From Larimichthys crocea (taxonomy: Eukaryota > Chordata > Actinopteri > Sciaenidae): DNA of 64,000 nucleotides. A model generated the notes under the pieces. It did not search any database, was not told where the DNA came from, and saw only the letters and a program-made list of their open reading frames with translations. Positions within the stretch are counted from its first letter, which is position 1, and each line of letters begins with the position of its first letter. The stretch lies in the NCBI RefSeq assembly GCF_000972845.2, contig NC_040013.1, forward strand, positions 8,272,061 through 8,336,060, given 5' to 3'. Shown one piece after another: positions 49,300 to 62,969 of this stretch. The position numbers and the translations under genes were made by a program.

Positions 49300-52200
49300 T
49301 CTTTGGCACCTTCTCTTGTCAGTCTCCCATTTCCCTCAGTTTCACTTTTACACAAATCAAATTTTCCTCTGTAGTTGTAACTAAACTGCTTATCTAAATT
49401 ATGAGATTTTTTCCCCCTTTGTTTCATGCTGCCAAAGTGAGAGATTTGCTATTATTGTTAGATCAAGACATTAATTAAATATTTTGATTACACAATCTTG
49501 GCAAAAGAAATAACTTCTGCAGGTATGAAACTATACTTGCTTGCTGGAATTGCATCGCCTCCCTCTTTTTCTGGACATTATTACATTTTCTACACCTAGG
49601 GGGCAGCGTTGTCCTTCCTTGTCTCAAGTCTCAACTACTGTTGCAGCAACATACAAGGATGTGGCTGGATTTAATTTCCCTCTTACCATTGTGGTTGCCC
49701 TGCTTTGGGGTGAGGGACAGCTCACCCCCAAGAGGAAGATGTGGGAAGAGAGAAAAAGAGGGGCTGATCTAAAAGTAAACAAGAGAGGAGGAATGGTGGG
49801 CATACTTGTATATTGAGAACATATACCCACTCTTTCATGCTGTCACATAGAATGGATATGACAAACTCTCCAAGATAGCCAGAGATAAGAGATAACCCTC
49901 TGGTAGTTGTAGTGCATCTATCATTTTCAGTGTGGGTTTGTATTTTCATACTGCTTTGGGGGTCCAAAAAAAAAGAAGCCAGACAAATGAAAACTTTGGA
50001 AAACTTTATTTCTAGGCCTCCAAAGGAAAACTGGAAGTTGCAGGTTGGGGAATAAGGGATGGATATAATTAGACAAAACTTTCTGGAAAGTCAAAAATAC
50101 AATTGTGTTTGTGTCATTTGAGCGATACATTGCTTCAGTCCAAACTTGCCCTCGAGAGAGAGAGCGAGCAAGATGAAGGTCCAAGAACTGTCTCTCCATC
50201 TTTAATCATAGCAACAACCATTATGACTGCTGGAACAGAACTGATCTGAAAACAGCAGCCTGCTATCTGCGCCCTGCAGTGGCTCCACTGTGGATACCAT
50301 TACATGATAAACACCTTTCACTATCAGAGCCCAGTGCAGTGCAGTACCTGGAGTCCAAGAAAGTTGGATTCAGAAATAGCAACAGTAAACTTGTTGGACT
50401 GATTCTCTAACTAACTCAAATGTGCAGTGTAGATCACAATATACACCTAAGACCAAACTTCCTTAATTTAATATTGACTGTGAATGCATTAAACACTTAT
50501 CATACTCTACTCCCACAGTTTTAAAAATTTGTCAAATCCAATTTTTCTGATAGAAGGCCCGTAATGATCTAGTGTTGGCCCAATCTAGTGGGAAAATGTA
50601 CAAAAGGCCCAGTATATTATTGGCCTGAAATATACACCAGGTCATTTTCAAATATATTTTTTGCATTCATTACAGTCTGCAAGAAGCCAGCTCTTAAGTG
50701 TAATTGGTTTTTCTACTTTGCCCACCAAGGAGATCATTTTACTTTTCTGACTGGTCTAGCTCACAGCAGGTTCAAGACCTGGGGCAAATGAATAGAGGCA
50801 AGTGTCAGTGATGTGTTGCTGACCTGCTGGGCAAACAACTTCCACCATCAGCAATTCTACTTGGCGCTACTTGTACCTACTGTGAAATTAACTATGCATT
50901 CAATTTCTATCAGACAAGAAGATGATCCCTGCTGTTCGTGTGCTTTGAGTGCAGAATCCTTGCAAAGGTGTGCAAAGAAGCAAACTATTACATTTGGAAA
51001 GAATATTTGCCTTTTTGTGAAGTATAATATTCATTCTCTGGTTGATGAACACAATGCATCAGAGTCAACAATTTGAGAAGGGGACAATTTTCTGTATTAT
51101 CAAATCCTTGTTTGCACATTTGGATTCACAGCCACCTTCTCTTTTACCTGCCCCGGGTAGCGTCAAGCTTTTTAATCCCAGCCTGTGTTGCTTGCAGCCA
51201 TATGAATTACATCTCTTGCACTCTATGGCTCAGAGCTCTCTCTCTTACGTATCAATGATGTCACCTCTCTGCAGATATTTTACACGGTGACTTTGCAGGT
51301 GTGTAGGCCTGCTTGTCTATTATTGCGTCAGAAACCTGTCGTCTGCACCGCGCTACACAGAAAGAGAGGCTTTTCTTAAAGTGAGACTCCATCCAAAATC
51401 TATCTTGTACATGAGACACTCACCCCTCAGAGGGCTGACAAGCAGTCCGAGCTAATTCTTTAGTCCTCAATACTCAGGTCTGAGCTAAGTAGAAACAGAA
51501 ATAGTCACTGGTCATATTAAAAGTTATTACTATTTTAGTGTGTTCTACCGCTAAATCAGATTACTCAAACCAAAGCTATCTTAAACATTTTAAAAAGCTG
51601 GTATTGCATGTATGAAATCGTATGTTTTAACTCCTTAACGTCTTTAAATAGTAGATCAGAAAACTGTGGGGCAACCCCTCAATCAGTGTGTTCAGAGATT
51701 TATGCTTAAACCGTGCATATGAGCATTTTACATGCAAATCTGGGACTCATTATTTTCTTACTATTTTTTTTTTTTTCACTCTGCAAGCAAAATTAGAACT
51801 GCCTCAGACAAAATAATGAAGCTTGGCTGTCTGAGGAAATTAATAGACAAACAATATTTAAAATAAACTCATTGGACAGCTATATTAAATAACCATGAAA
51901 TTGATGTCCTTCCATTCTCATTAATTGAAATCTAATTAATAATTAAATCAGAATTGAAATATTAAGCGTTCCAGTCCTAGTTTACAATAGAGTATGCAAG
52001 AATTGTAACGTTTGTTTACAACATTTTTATTGACTTGGCCTTTGGATTTATAATGCCATGAAATTACACACTATACTGTATGTAGCCTATGTAACCTATT
52101 AACAGGCGTGCAGGGTACGCACATATTCTGATATCTATTCTTCTTATTCTTACAGTATGTATTCTGATTAGCTTATTTTGTATGCAAAGTAAGAACATTT

Positions 52201-54280
52201 CTACACACATTGCCATGAATGAGGCCCAGTGAGAATACAGGAAGTAAATAATGATTTGTAACTACAGTATGCTTTCACCATTTGGTGTGCAGTAAAGTAA
52301 TGTGTGTAACGCCTGAAGCTGCTCGATCATGATTTGTCCTTGGCTTGTCTGTGCCCTAACCTTTAACACGGTTGTGACATTGTATTTGATTGTCCTTACA
52401 GATTTTGTCACAGTTGTGTGTGTTGTGAGTCTGCAACTGCATCGTGAGTGGCCCATAATGTCTCAAATGAGTGACCTTGTTGGGTTTGACCTTGTGGGCA
52501 GGCAGGAGGCAGAAGTGCTGACATTCAGGGAAGGCTCCGCAATGTTGTTTATCTGTCCGACTTGTATGGCGCTTTATAGATCTACAGGCTAATGAAGGAG
52601 CCAAGGCCGAGCCCCTAAAGTTAAAACAGTGTGTTTACTCAGATGATCATAAAGAAGCTCCGACAAGGGCTGTGTACTGTTGCAAAAAGTGACATTTTGC
52701 TGTTGAAGGTTTGTTCTTCAGCTTTCCTTACATCTCTCTCTCCTTTCACTGTCTTTGTCTCAGTGTTTTTTTTTTTTCTTTCTGTCCCTCTTGCAGGCTC
52801 TAGTGAACACAAACAGCTTTTGCCAAGGGATTTGTGGATGTGTATGAATCGAGACTGAGACTTGGGAGCACTGGGCGTGCCTTTTGTTAATAGAATACGC
52901 ATGGTTGGGTCTCCCTGGGGCTGTTAGCGATGAGAGGAGAATGAAAATGTTAATGTTTGTGAAGCTGATGTGGATTCTCGAAGACCTCTTCAATTTACTT
53001 ATGTACCTAACAACAGTCCATAGGAGGAAGATTGAATTGCTTTCAAGGTAGAACGCCTACCTTTCATCCAATATTTAATTTGCTCAGCTACAAAACCAAG
53101 TCGCATCATCACCTGAAGTTGCAGGTTTCCCCCAAACTTTTTTCAAAGTGAAAACAGTGATGTAACAAGTGGCTGTAATACAATAGGTAATTACACATAT
53201 ATATGCTTCATTTCTTTTGTACAGATGACAGGTGTATGTAGGATGACCTCTTTATTTACTCCAGAGATTGTTTGGTGGGTGCAGGTACTTCTTTTCAGCA
53301 ATGCCATTTCACACTCAGTTACCCACAACTTGGACCTGGCTAGCTTCACTGGACCAATTGATGCATGAGTGCATTCAAGAGAGGCATTTTCAGAGTAGCC
53401 TCTGAGCGTGGGGAGGACATTTCCAGGTCAATCTTTTGCCCCCCTCCCCTCCAAGGTGGTCAATCGTCCTATCTTTCTTTGTCTTTAGCCCCAAAATGAG
53501 CTGGCATGGACACACAGTGGACTTCAGCGCTTATGATTAGTTTATGGTGTCATAAACTGATCAGAAATGGTCAGGCAGAAATGCAGGCAATGTGTGTGGT
53601 TCCTTTTTAATATTTAGTACTTGTTGTAAATAAACATGTCGCATCAGGAAGTAATTACTTTTGACCACCATGGTTGGGTAGTGTGGTAAACAGTGGCCAT
53701 TGTTTAATGACTGTGTCAGACTGCCAAAAACCGCAAATCAGCTCAAAGCCAAAACTGTCAGTTGTTTTCATAGGGATTCACTGGGGCTGCATCATTATGT
53801 GTTTTCTTTTTTTTTTCTGCAAGAGTTGGCTATGTATTCACCTTATTTTCTTTTCTTTGCTCAGGCAAGTGGAGAGGCCAACAAAAGGGGAGACACTGTG
53901 ATGTGATTTAGTTTGAAAAAAACCCCCGGAGATCCATGTGTTGGCTCCAGAAGCACAAGCTAACCACTATCTCTGTATTTTTGCTGAGGGGAACAAATAG
54001 ACAAACAAAGTGAGAGGCTTGTTGTTGAAGAATGTTATGCTCTGAGGTTCACCACATAAGTCTTTTCCAGAGGACAAGCTGCCCTCACCGGATGCTGCCT
54101 GTGAATAATCCCAGTCAAAATGTCAAGGTTTCAACCACAAAGCTGTTTGGTCAATCAACAGCATGAATCATCTTTCCCAATACAAAACCCAACAAAACAC
54201 ATATTTGGAAAATGCACCACCTATGCCATCACTGAGATCCAACTAATATCTTACCCGTGTTTTTTCGAGTGAGCTTACTC
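49300..54280. other. intergenic, no gene seen
   Basis: Unique AT-rich sequence with a GA run near 50154-50166 and poly-T/pyrimidine tracts near 51764 and 52764. No exon, RNA gene or repeat family is supported. Confidence 0.55.
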
Positions 54281-54289
54281 GCCAGAGCT

Positions 54290-54450
54290 TTTAATTTATG
54301 CACAGCAGATAGACGTGCTCTGTGGTTTGTCTAAACTCCCACTTTCCTCCAGCTCATGTCAGCGGCAGTTGATATTAGTGCGGCAGAAATGGGATAAAGT
54401 ATTTCAGCAAATATCCATCGTGACAGTCCATAGATCAGAGAAGGAGGGAG
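54290..54450. promoter_or_regulatory. candidate conserved non-coding element
   Basis: Complex repeat-free sequence with TTTAATTTATGCAC, GCGGCAGTTGATATTAG and ATGGGATAAAG. A 110-codon frame crosses it without family signature. Weak call. Confidence 0.22.
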
Positions 54451-54459
54451 CACTTCAAT

Positions 54460-57400
54460 GCGTGTTCACCAGAGTGAGCGGCAGTGTCACAAAGGACGTT
54501 TTCCATGCTCCCTCCTCTTTTCACCTCAATTTATTATTGTTGGACAGGTTTTTCTATCAGCGCGTTTCTTTTAAAGCATTGTTTGAAAAGCCAAAAAGTA
54601 AAACCAAAGACAAATTCATTACTGTGCATGCTGTGGATACACATTAATAGAAATTACAATGTAACCTTGTTGAACTTGTGTTTACTATACCTCAAATTAA
54701 ATTATGGAAGAAAATGGCTTCTAACACACACAGCATAATTTAAGAATACAATCTAACATACGAGTTGGCACCTCTAAATGTCACTTCAGGACATTATTAG
54801 GTTTTCATTCACAGCCCAGTCTCCAGTTGCCAACTTGACAGTTTAGTTGTAGTTTAGCAGTGCACTAAAAACCTTGGCAACCTTATTTCTCCATAGCTAT
54901 AGTGACAAATCAACGACTTTATGGCCACAGTCAATATAAAACTGTTTTGATTCCAAATCAACTGCCAACATTTGTTATTGCTGACGCGTGCACATTAATT
55001 CTACTTTCCTGCCTAAAGCAAAGAAATCGGATCATTGTTCAGGCAGCGCAGCACAAGGACTAGTCAACAATCCTCGATCTCCCTCTATAGTGAACACAAA
55101 GGCTTTAATTTAATCTTACCATATAGGCAGGACTCGAGCTCAGCCTCACGGAAGAAAGTCTCCTGTAAATTGTCTATGACTTTCACACCACCAGTTAATC
55201 CAACTATAGCATGATCGCTGTCTAAATATTAATTTTAAAGTGCCAACTGCTTACCAACACACACAAAAACCCGCCATACATTGCATCAGCCACAGAATTA
55301 ACAATATACTGTGTGAACAATTAGCAATTTGATATACAAGTAACTTGTTTGTTAAACTCATGAGGTAACAACCTTGTTACCACATGACCATACCACACTG
55401 TTGCTGTATGCCTACATATATATCTGCGATCTCGCACGGCACAAAGTCACGCACCACTGAGTATTTCACAGATTTTTGTGATACTGGATCATATTTTATG
55501 AAGATAGTGTTTTATGGTTTTCCCTCTGATGTCCTCTGGCTGCTGCGCAGCCGGACTCTCCTGATGGACAGTTAAGGCCAGGGTGTGGGAAAAGCTGATG
55601 GGGAGCCGAGCCTGTGTTGTACCAGAACCAGAGCTAGGCAGTTGGGCAATGTAACCAGGCAGCGTCCATGGATATACAGTAACAAAAGAAGAGACTGGAC
55701 AGGATGTTGACGGAGGAAGCAAAACAAACTGGTTGCTAGTTTTTTATTGTATGATTGCACACGAAATCACGTCAGCGAATGAATCCAGTGGTAACTTTCC
55801 CTACATTTGAAGGCTGTCTCATAAAGTGTTGTTTTTGTTTAAAGAACACACTTTGAGTCTGCGGGCACTGGAACACTCGAGCAATGAGCTGCCAGCTATA
55901 TCTGACCTGCTGACCACATAGACCATGCTTCCAAACCACAGGGCATACTCGCCAAAGCAACCCACAAGAACAACTCGACTGCTCTCTAATGACCGGACGG
56001 ACTGGTTATTTATCATACATGCTAGCAGTTCCCACAATCCAGATCAAACATCTGTAATTACATTAACTATGTGTGGGGTACATGGGAAGAGTTGGATTTC
56101 AGTTTTCTTTTTTTGCCTACTGTGCTTTGTCAAGTGGTAAAATGTGTCCCATCATTATAGTCAATAGCGAGGACTGTGTGTTGACACAAAAAGGCCTTTA
56201 GACATGATGTGTGCTCTTCTGTGCAGTTTTTTCTTTTTTTTGTTGTTGATCTGGAGGAGATGGTGAAATCTCTCCATAGTTGATGACTGAGACAAGGTGG
56301 TATCAGATAGCCTGGCCACTCCAAATGATCAATATGGGATGGTGCTGTGTGATAACTAATGGCTGTCATGGGGCACTCGTTCAAGAAAATGAAAACCCAT
56401 CCTCAAACTCAGGAGGAAAAAAACAAAACAAGAATTCAATCACTTTTCCGCTCTGGGCAAACACCTGCACTGTTTTAGAGAGTAATAACATTGGAAGGAA
56501 TTGATACAAGTTCCAAACAATCAGCCTTTCAATCTAAATGCTCCTTTCAACAAGCACATAAGAGCTCTTGTTCAAGGAAAACCATGATGCTCCTTAAAGT
56601 CTCTTTCCCAAAAATCTATCAGTATCAGCTTCACACTTGCTTCTGGTCACTGGTGGCTGTCAAAGAAGTTAGGTTTTCACCTTTTACATGTGTAAACCTA
56701 AGCTTCAAGTACAGCAATACTAAAACAGTGTCTTTAAAATGACTGAAATATGCTGAGAGTAGACATTTATATGGGCATTTTAGTCCTTTCTCCTGCCATG
56801 AAAATTTGTAGCAAGCCTACAGAGAACTTCATCACTTTTAGGTGATGAAGTAAATCATCGTGTTTTTTCCTCCTTTAGCTAACTCCCCAAAGTAAATGTT
56901 TTCCTCATGTTGTTCCACAAACAATAAATCAGTAGGGGTGGGCTGATGTTCTTGATGTCTCTCCTTTCTCTCACTCATGCTCTCATATATTCTCTCCTTC
57001 GCACGCAGCACAGACACAGACAGTAATCCTCTTAAACTGCTTTTTAAGCAACCATTTGTCATCCGGCTGTTGCATCTTGGGAAAATTGCAGCCCTACAGG
57101 AGGAGGAGGAGGAGGATGTGGAGAATGACTGAGAGATAGCAAGCGCAGTCACGTAGCCACCTTTTGTAAATGGCCACTTTTCAGAGTCATTAACGAGAAT
57201 CCAATAGTCCAGGACTCATAATGGCAGCATGCGTCTCCCCACACATCTTTCTTCCTAATTGTCACTGTTTGTGCAATGGAATCTCTTTTAAGTTATTGAT
57301 ATCTGGAGGGCTAAGGTGTACCTAACCTAGAATATAATCGTCATCATCATCATTATTCTGCAATTTAAAGGACATGAACATTGGTTCACAAGAAAGATTA

Positions 57401-57800
57401 GCATGAGTAAAAAGCACAAATGATTGCCTGTAATACCAGCTGCGGCTGCTTGACCTTGGTACTGCTGGTTCAAATGGGTTCCACTTTTGTAAATGAGGGT
57501 AGGGCAAAATGCAACTCTCAGATTTCTGTTTCTGCCAATATTTGGAAATGAAAATGTCTGAAAAATGAAAAAACTCAGATTTTGCATCCTGGGACTGTCT
57601 TATGTTACTATAAACAAACACTGATGCTATCATAACACTACAAGTACAACAGTGGTTGGGTACATCCATAGTCCCCAGAGGATGAATCCTAATGACTTTG
57701 GTAAATCATCCAACTTTACCTCTAATGCCACTCAAATTGTGATTTTGAGTGAAATGGCTCGAGCGGATGAATTACAATGAAATCTTATCAAGTAAATCTC
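54460..57800. other. intergenic, no gene seen
   Basis: Unique sequence; an (AGG)n run lies at about 57099-57116. Short frames near 55489-55760 and 56838-57152 show no domain. Confidence 0.55.
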
Positions 57801-57810
57801 TCATTCAAGA

Positions 57811-57898
57811 TGATTTGTAATACCTTCAATGAACTTTTGAATTATCAAGGGCTGTGATTTGTAATACCTTCAATGAACTTTTGAATTATCAAGGGCTG
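57811..57898. repeat. perfect 44-base tandem duplication (two copies)
   Basis: Copy one is 57811-57854 and copy two is 57855-57898. They are identical base for base, starting TGATTTGTAATACC and ending ATCAAGGGCTG. Identity of both copies points to a recent event or a sequencing/assembly artefact. Confidence 0.97.
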
Positions 57899-57899
57899 T

Positions 57900-60460
57900 C
57901 GTCGGGTGAAAAAAGAAAAAAGAAAATTGTCATTGTTAAATTGTTTTATTTATTATAGATATTACCCTTTTTAAATGAAAAAAAATCATGTGCCTACATG
58001 TAGTTTCATTGATACTCAGAACGCAGTATGCAGCATAATAACTTAAGTTAAAGGTCATTGACCAAACTGACTGGGTTAACACTACTGTAGATAGAAATAA
58101 TAGCACTTTTAATGCAATGTCAACATTTTTAGAATAATCTGGAAAAACAGCAGAGTGAGTTGTGACTTAACTCAATTTATATGTAAATATTATATTTCCT
58201 GTGTAATGAGCTTATTGTATTATATCAGCATTGGCTGGTTTTGAAAAACAACAGAACAACAGTGACATCCGTATCATTACCTTTTATATTCATTTTCCTT
58301 TAATGTTGTGGTGTTGACCTGTGATGAACAAGACAGTAGAACATGTGAGGAATGCCAAGCCACTTCAGTGGGTGTTGGATGTGATCATTTGTGTACGTGC
58401 CTGTTTATTTTGAAACTTGCTGTATGGTGTATTCAACATTCGGCTCAAGTAGATTGACTGAGACTGTTTAAAATGAGACATTTTATGTAGTGTGTGTGAT
58501 ACACGTACAATGCCTAAATGGTCCATGACGTGCTGAAGCCTTGTGTCAGCACTAAACATTTTATCAGACCCTAATGTAAGATGAATGTAGGGAGTACTCT
58601 GGTAATAAATACATCCCAGTATGCCATCACTTAATGGTTTGAATGGTAGGTTACCGAGGCAGGTGCATACAGGCTTGTGGTGGTGTCATCCATATATTAT
58701 GATATTGGTTATACACATAATAAGCTACGATAGAGTACATTACTGTACTTGTATTGCGATGTAGTGGTGTTTGAATAAGCATGTTGGTTTGTTAACTTGA
58801 TCTTGGTATGCTGTCTCCCATGAGAGGAGGTTTACTCAAGCAAATGTCATAAACATTTTTAATCCAGCCGCCTGGCAACACAGCTTCATGTTAGCTCTGA
58901 AGAACCAACCAATTAAACTCATTACTGTCTCTGCATTCTGCTTGCCAACACAAAAAGCACAGAGAATGCCACAGAGCTGTGTCATTTTATGTGGTAATTA
59001 GCTTACTTTGTACCAAAGTTAAAATGAGAGATTGGCAGTGTCAGCAAAATCCAACTACACTTTAACCATTTAACCACTGCTAGTTAGAGCCGTCCTCCTA
59101 AAACCCCCCCGGTACATCTTGTTTCCAGAAAGTGTTGTGGTTCAGATTCAGTTGGAATATTTTGCTGCATAGAGATGCAGGCTTGTGTCAGATATTTTCA
59201 AATGTTGTTCTCTTCAACTACACTAAGGTCTGCGTATCCTATGAGTTAGATTAGCCTTGCAAACTAATCAGAAATGGAAGAAATAATTACAAATGTTTGC
59301 AAATGGGACTTGTTAAAACCACCAAATATGAAATAGTAGCGTCGATATAATATTGCATGCACAATTTAGTTCTGGATTGTAAGATTCAGCTGGGAAAGCC
59401 ATTTTTATTTGGCCATTAATGGCAGAAAAATTGAGCTTTATAAAAAGAAACGGCTATTATTACAACTACAACAACGCTATTGTACTGTTTAGACCAGAAA
59501 TTTTCTAAATCTGACAGTGTGCCCCCTAAGAGCAGTTCCTGTTTGCAATAGTTAAGGTTGGATGCACGGACAACTATCCCTGGATTATTTAGAAAACATA
59601 AAAAGGTTATTATTCTGAAGAGAGTTCAGTTGTCTTTTCATCATTTCTATGCAGATTTATGGATGACAATCACATCAAAGATGATGATATCCTTCAAAAG
59701 CACAAGTCACACTGAATGTGTTGTTTTCAGAACTGCCGGCAGATGGCACCACTTGCGATAGTAAAGCTGTGCATGCAATATATGCAAAAATATTGTCATT
59801 CCTGCTGGCCTGGCCAGTCTCGCCAATGACATATTACAAGAAACCAAGTATTTTACCATCCATTGTGTGAGAGTTTTGAGAGCAAAGCAGTGCAGAGCTC
59901 GTGTGAGTGAACCCAGAGCATTATGTCATAGCATAGCTCCATTTCACCCCAAAACCACTTTGTGAAACTTTGAACCCAACCACTCTGGAAGTTGTGATTC
60001 ACTCCTTCCTTGAGCTGTTGCTTTTGTTACTCCAGTCACGAAACAATAAACATCCCTGACAAAACCTGGCATGTTGGGCTGCAAACTGCAAAGGAGAACA
60101 GTTTAGAGACTCATTTAGTTGTTTTCAACAGCAGTGACACATTAGAGGTTTGGTTCTATTTCTGCCAACAATAATGTAAACAATTGTTACCGATTTAAGG
60201 AGGACATTTGAAGATTTATCTTGTGGAAACTTTTAATGTGGCATTAAAGGAAGAATAGCTGAAAGAGGAAGATAGAGAGGCGAAAATAGCACTTGAGAGT
60301 GAGAACCAGGCAGGAGGGAGAGGTGGACGACAGACCTGGTCAACAAAACCCTTAGTTGCCTCTTCACCTGACACACTGTCAAGCTACAGACAGCATGGAA
60401 GAGGGAGTGGATGGAGGGGTGGAGGGATAGCAGTCACAGGAAAGGAAAGGAAGCCCAGGC
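57900..60460. other. intergenic, no gene seen
   Basis: AT-rich unique sequence. No repeat family or exon is recognised. Confidence 0.55.
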
Positions 60461-60469
60461 CAGGCCCTG

Positions 60470-60680
60470 ATAACGGAGAGCTGTCGGGGCTCAGGAGAGG
60501 AGTGGGAGACATTAGCCAAATCCGGACGGATCACAAGCCTCTGGATGCAATCCAGTTTTGCGGGACTGCGATAAGGAGGCTGATTATGTGTCACCCATCA
60601 ATTCGCCCGCCTCCCGCCGCTGTCTCCCTAGCCATAAATCCACTCATGACAAGCTCTGCTCTTCGGCAGTCACCCCTCTG
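60470..60680. promoter_or_regulatory. candidate conserved non-coding element
   Basis: Balanced, repeat-free sequence including CATTAGCCAAATCCGG, TGCGATAAGGAGGCTGATTA (GATA-like) and AGCCATAAATCCACTC. Open frames on both strands have no family signature. Confidence 0.3.
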
Positions 60681-60689
60681 TACTTCCTC

Positions 60690-62240
60690 CCTCTCGCCTT
60701 CCCTCTGCTCACTTCTGTCTGCACCATCCTCTCAGTGGTTTGCTGCAGAGAGAAAGTGAAGAAGGGGGATTAAGCAAGTCTGGATGAGACTGCAAGGATT
60801 GGGTCCCAAGTAATAAAGATTTAATTGATAGATCCTTTCTGAGAGAGTCAATCTTTTTGATAGGCTGGAGTGCAGTGTGAGGATGTGTCGATAATGATTT
60901 ATTCAAGGCAATTTAAAAGTAAGGCAATTAATAAAAATGTTAAGATCAGGAAAGTTATTTTCAAAGTCTAATCTGTGACAGATTATTATCAGGTCAAAAT
61001 GAAATGTCATGGTATCTAATTATCTATATCCACGGGGTGATCATCTGCAAGCATTACTCTGTGTATTGGAAAATATGTTGGTTGTACTAAACTGTTGCTG
61101 CACTAAACTAAATGCCTCTTTGCCTCATAACTATACTGGAACACAAATGCTCTATCAGATAAACTGTTCCCAAAAACTGATGAGATAAATATTCATAGAT
61201 CTAGATGTAGTCAAACATCTTTCTTCACCGGAAGTTTTCAATTATATAGATAAGTATGTGGGTTATGCTTGCATGCTATTGCATACAACTTCTTGCAAAG
61301 ATATCTGTGCCAACATAATATTATTTTCCATGCGCACACAAAGTTTTCCTGAAATAGTCACTTCAAAGTGGCATCCGCAAATTACGGCCAGTTAAATGCT
61401 TTTAGCACTTATTAATTACATTAGGAAACCAAATTGGGCAGCCGAGGCTTGATTTATTACTCAGCTAACTAGTTTTGTCACTCTGGGAATATGCAGATGG
61501 GGGCGGATGTTAGGATGTTCACAGAGAGAAAGATGGAGAGAGACAGCATGGCCAAACTTGGCCTGACCCTCGCGCACATCTCCGTGCTAACCTGCATCTA
61601 AAGTAAAAGAGTCCTCTTGACCCCTTCAGGCTGAATAGGGACACTTTCTAGAGATGAAGAACAGCAGAGCAATGAATAACGTATACTTTGGCACTCATGG
61701 GTCAGCCACTTAATCGCTCCTCTCATATATTAACAGGTCTTGCGGTGTTACATTCTTGACAGATTGTTCCATAAAGTGCCAGTAATTATATGCAATGAAT
61801 GAGCAAAAGAGCTTTATAATTTCAGTTTGTTGTACGATTTAACTATGGTCAGTTGGAATCAAGGGCATATTTTAACCAACAATGATGGCACTGTAAAAAG
61901 AGTGTCAACTCCCTTAATTTGGTCTTTTTTTTTAAGGTTATTTTAAAGAACAGGCATGTCTATCATTAGATTTAATGGCTGGTAAAATATATATTTCTTG
62001 CAGTTTGAGGTAAAACCAGGCAGCAGTTTTCGTGTTCCTTTCAGCTAGTAGTGACTGACAGATGAGTTGGTCCCATCAGCAATGACGTTGTTTGATGTGT
62101 CCTTGAAGTAACACATGCCATTCTGTCATTTATAGGGACTGCTTTTGTTCAAACTGTTAATTGAGTTTTGTTCCATCACACTTAACAGATTATTTTGTGA
62201 ACATGGCAAACTTTAATATCAGAATAGTCAAAATTAAAAA
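60690..62240. other. intergenic, no gene seen
   Basis: AT-rich unique sequence without recognised features. Confidence 0.55.
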
Positions 62241-62246
62241 AGTCTA

Positions 62247-62442
62247 GAAGGTCCAGTGTGTAAGATTTAGGGGGCTCTATTTACGGAATGTGGCAGAAAT
62301 ATGCATTATGTTTTCATTACTGTGTAAATCGCCAGAATTATTCTGTTATTGTTAACTTAGAGTGAGTTTACAGACGCCACAGGTCCTCTTCCACATAGTC
62401 CGCCATGTTGAACTTCCATGTCTCCACAGTAGCCCAAAACAG
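62247..62442 (+). mobile_element. percomorph MITE-like interspersed repeat, 3'-truncated and decayed
   Basis: AAGGTCCAGTGTGTAAGATT opens the copy, followed by TAGGGGGCTCTATTT, GGCAGAAATATGCATTATG, TTTTCATTACTGTG, then ACAGGTCCTCTTCCACATAG, TCCGCCATGTTGAAC and CCACAGTAGCCCAAAAC. I recognise this text from many spiny-rayed fish genomes. I cannot give the family name. The usual 3' portion is missing. Confidence 0.8.
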
Positions 62443-62702
62443 ATTAAACTGAACTAAGTAATTCTGGCTATAGATCATGTTTTTCATGCATTTTGCAGCC
62501 CTTATTGTTTATCCTTCATGCCAGGGGAGACAGGGTGACGTGAAGAGACTGCAATCTACAAGATGGCTAGATGCCATTAAATCTTTGAAGTATGGGTGAC
62601 AATCCAAATCCTGCAAATGTTACCCTGTAATTGATATAACCTAAAGTCTTGGTTGGATACCTGGTTCAAATTCTGAGATTGGAGTTTAAGAAGCAGAAGT
62701 AC

Positions 62703-62832
62703 AAATTCAAATCAAATCAATTTTATTTGTATAGCCCAAGGTCACAAAGTACATTTGCCTCGGAGGGCTTTACAATCTGTACAGAGAGTAACCCCCTCTG
62801 TCCTTAGACCCTTGCATCTTACTGTAAGGAAA
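62703..62832 (+). mobile_element. teleost interspersed repeat fragment (TTTATTTGTATAGCCC type)
   Basis: CAATTTTATTTGTATAGCCC, ATTTGCCTCGGAGGGCTTTA, CAATCTGTACAGAGAG and CCCTCTGTCCTTAGACCC match a very common fish repeat. The copy decays after CTTGCATC. Family name not known to me. Confidence 0.75.
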
Positions 62833-62862
62833 GTAATACTTCTGATGTGCTCAGAAAACGTA

Positions 62863-62962
62863 ACTAAAGTGTCTCCTCAACACAATGTGAGCGATAATGC
62901 ATATCAGTGAACGGCTACTGATATGCATTATCGTTCACATTTTGTTGAGGAGACACTTTAGT
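62863..62962. repeat. long hairpin: 46-base inverted repeat with 8-base loop
   Basis: Left arm 62863-62908 and right arm 62917-62962 pair at 44 of 46 positions; the loop is 62909-62916. It lies 30 bases after a truncated fish repeat. It could be a fold-back element, a template-switch duplication or, if transcribed, a small-RNA precursor. Confidence 0.95.
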
Positions 62963-62969
62963 CATATTT

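Noticed and set aside
57465..57480. GGTTCAAAT, a tRNA B-box-like string
   Set aside because: No A box at the right distance and no cloverleaf stems; the same holds near 62662.
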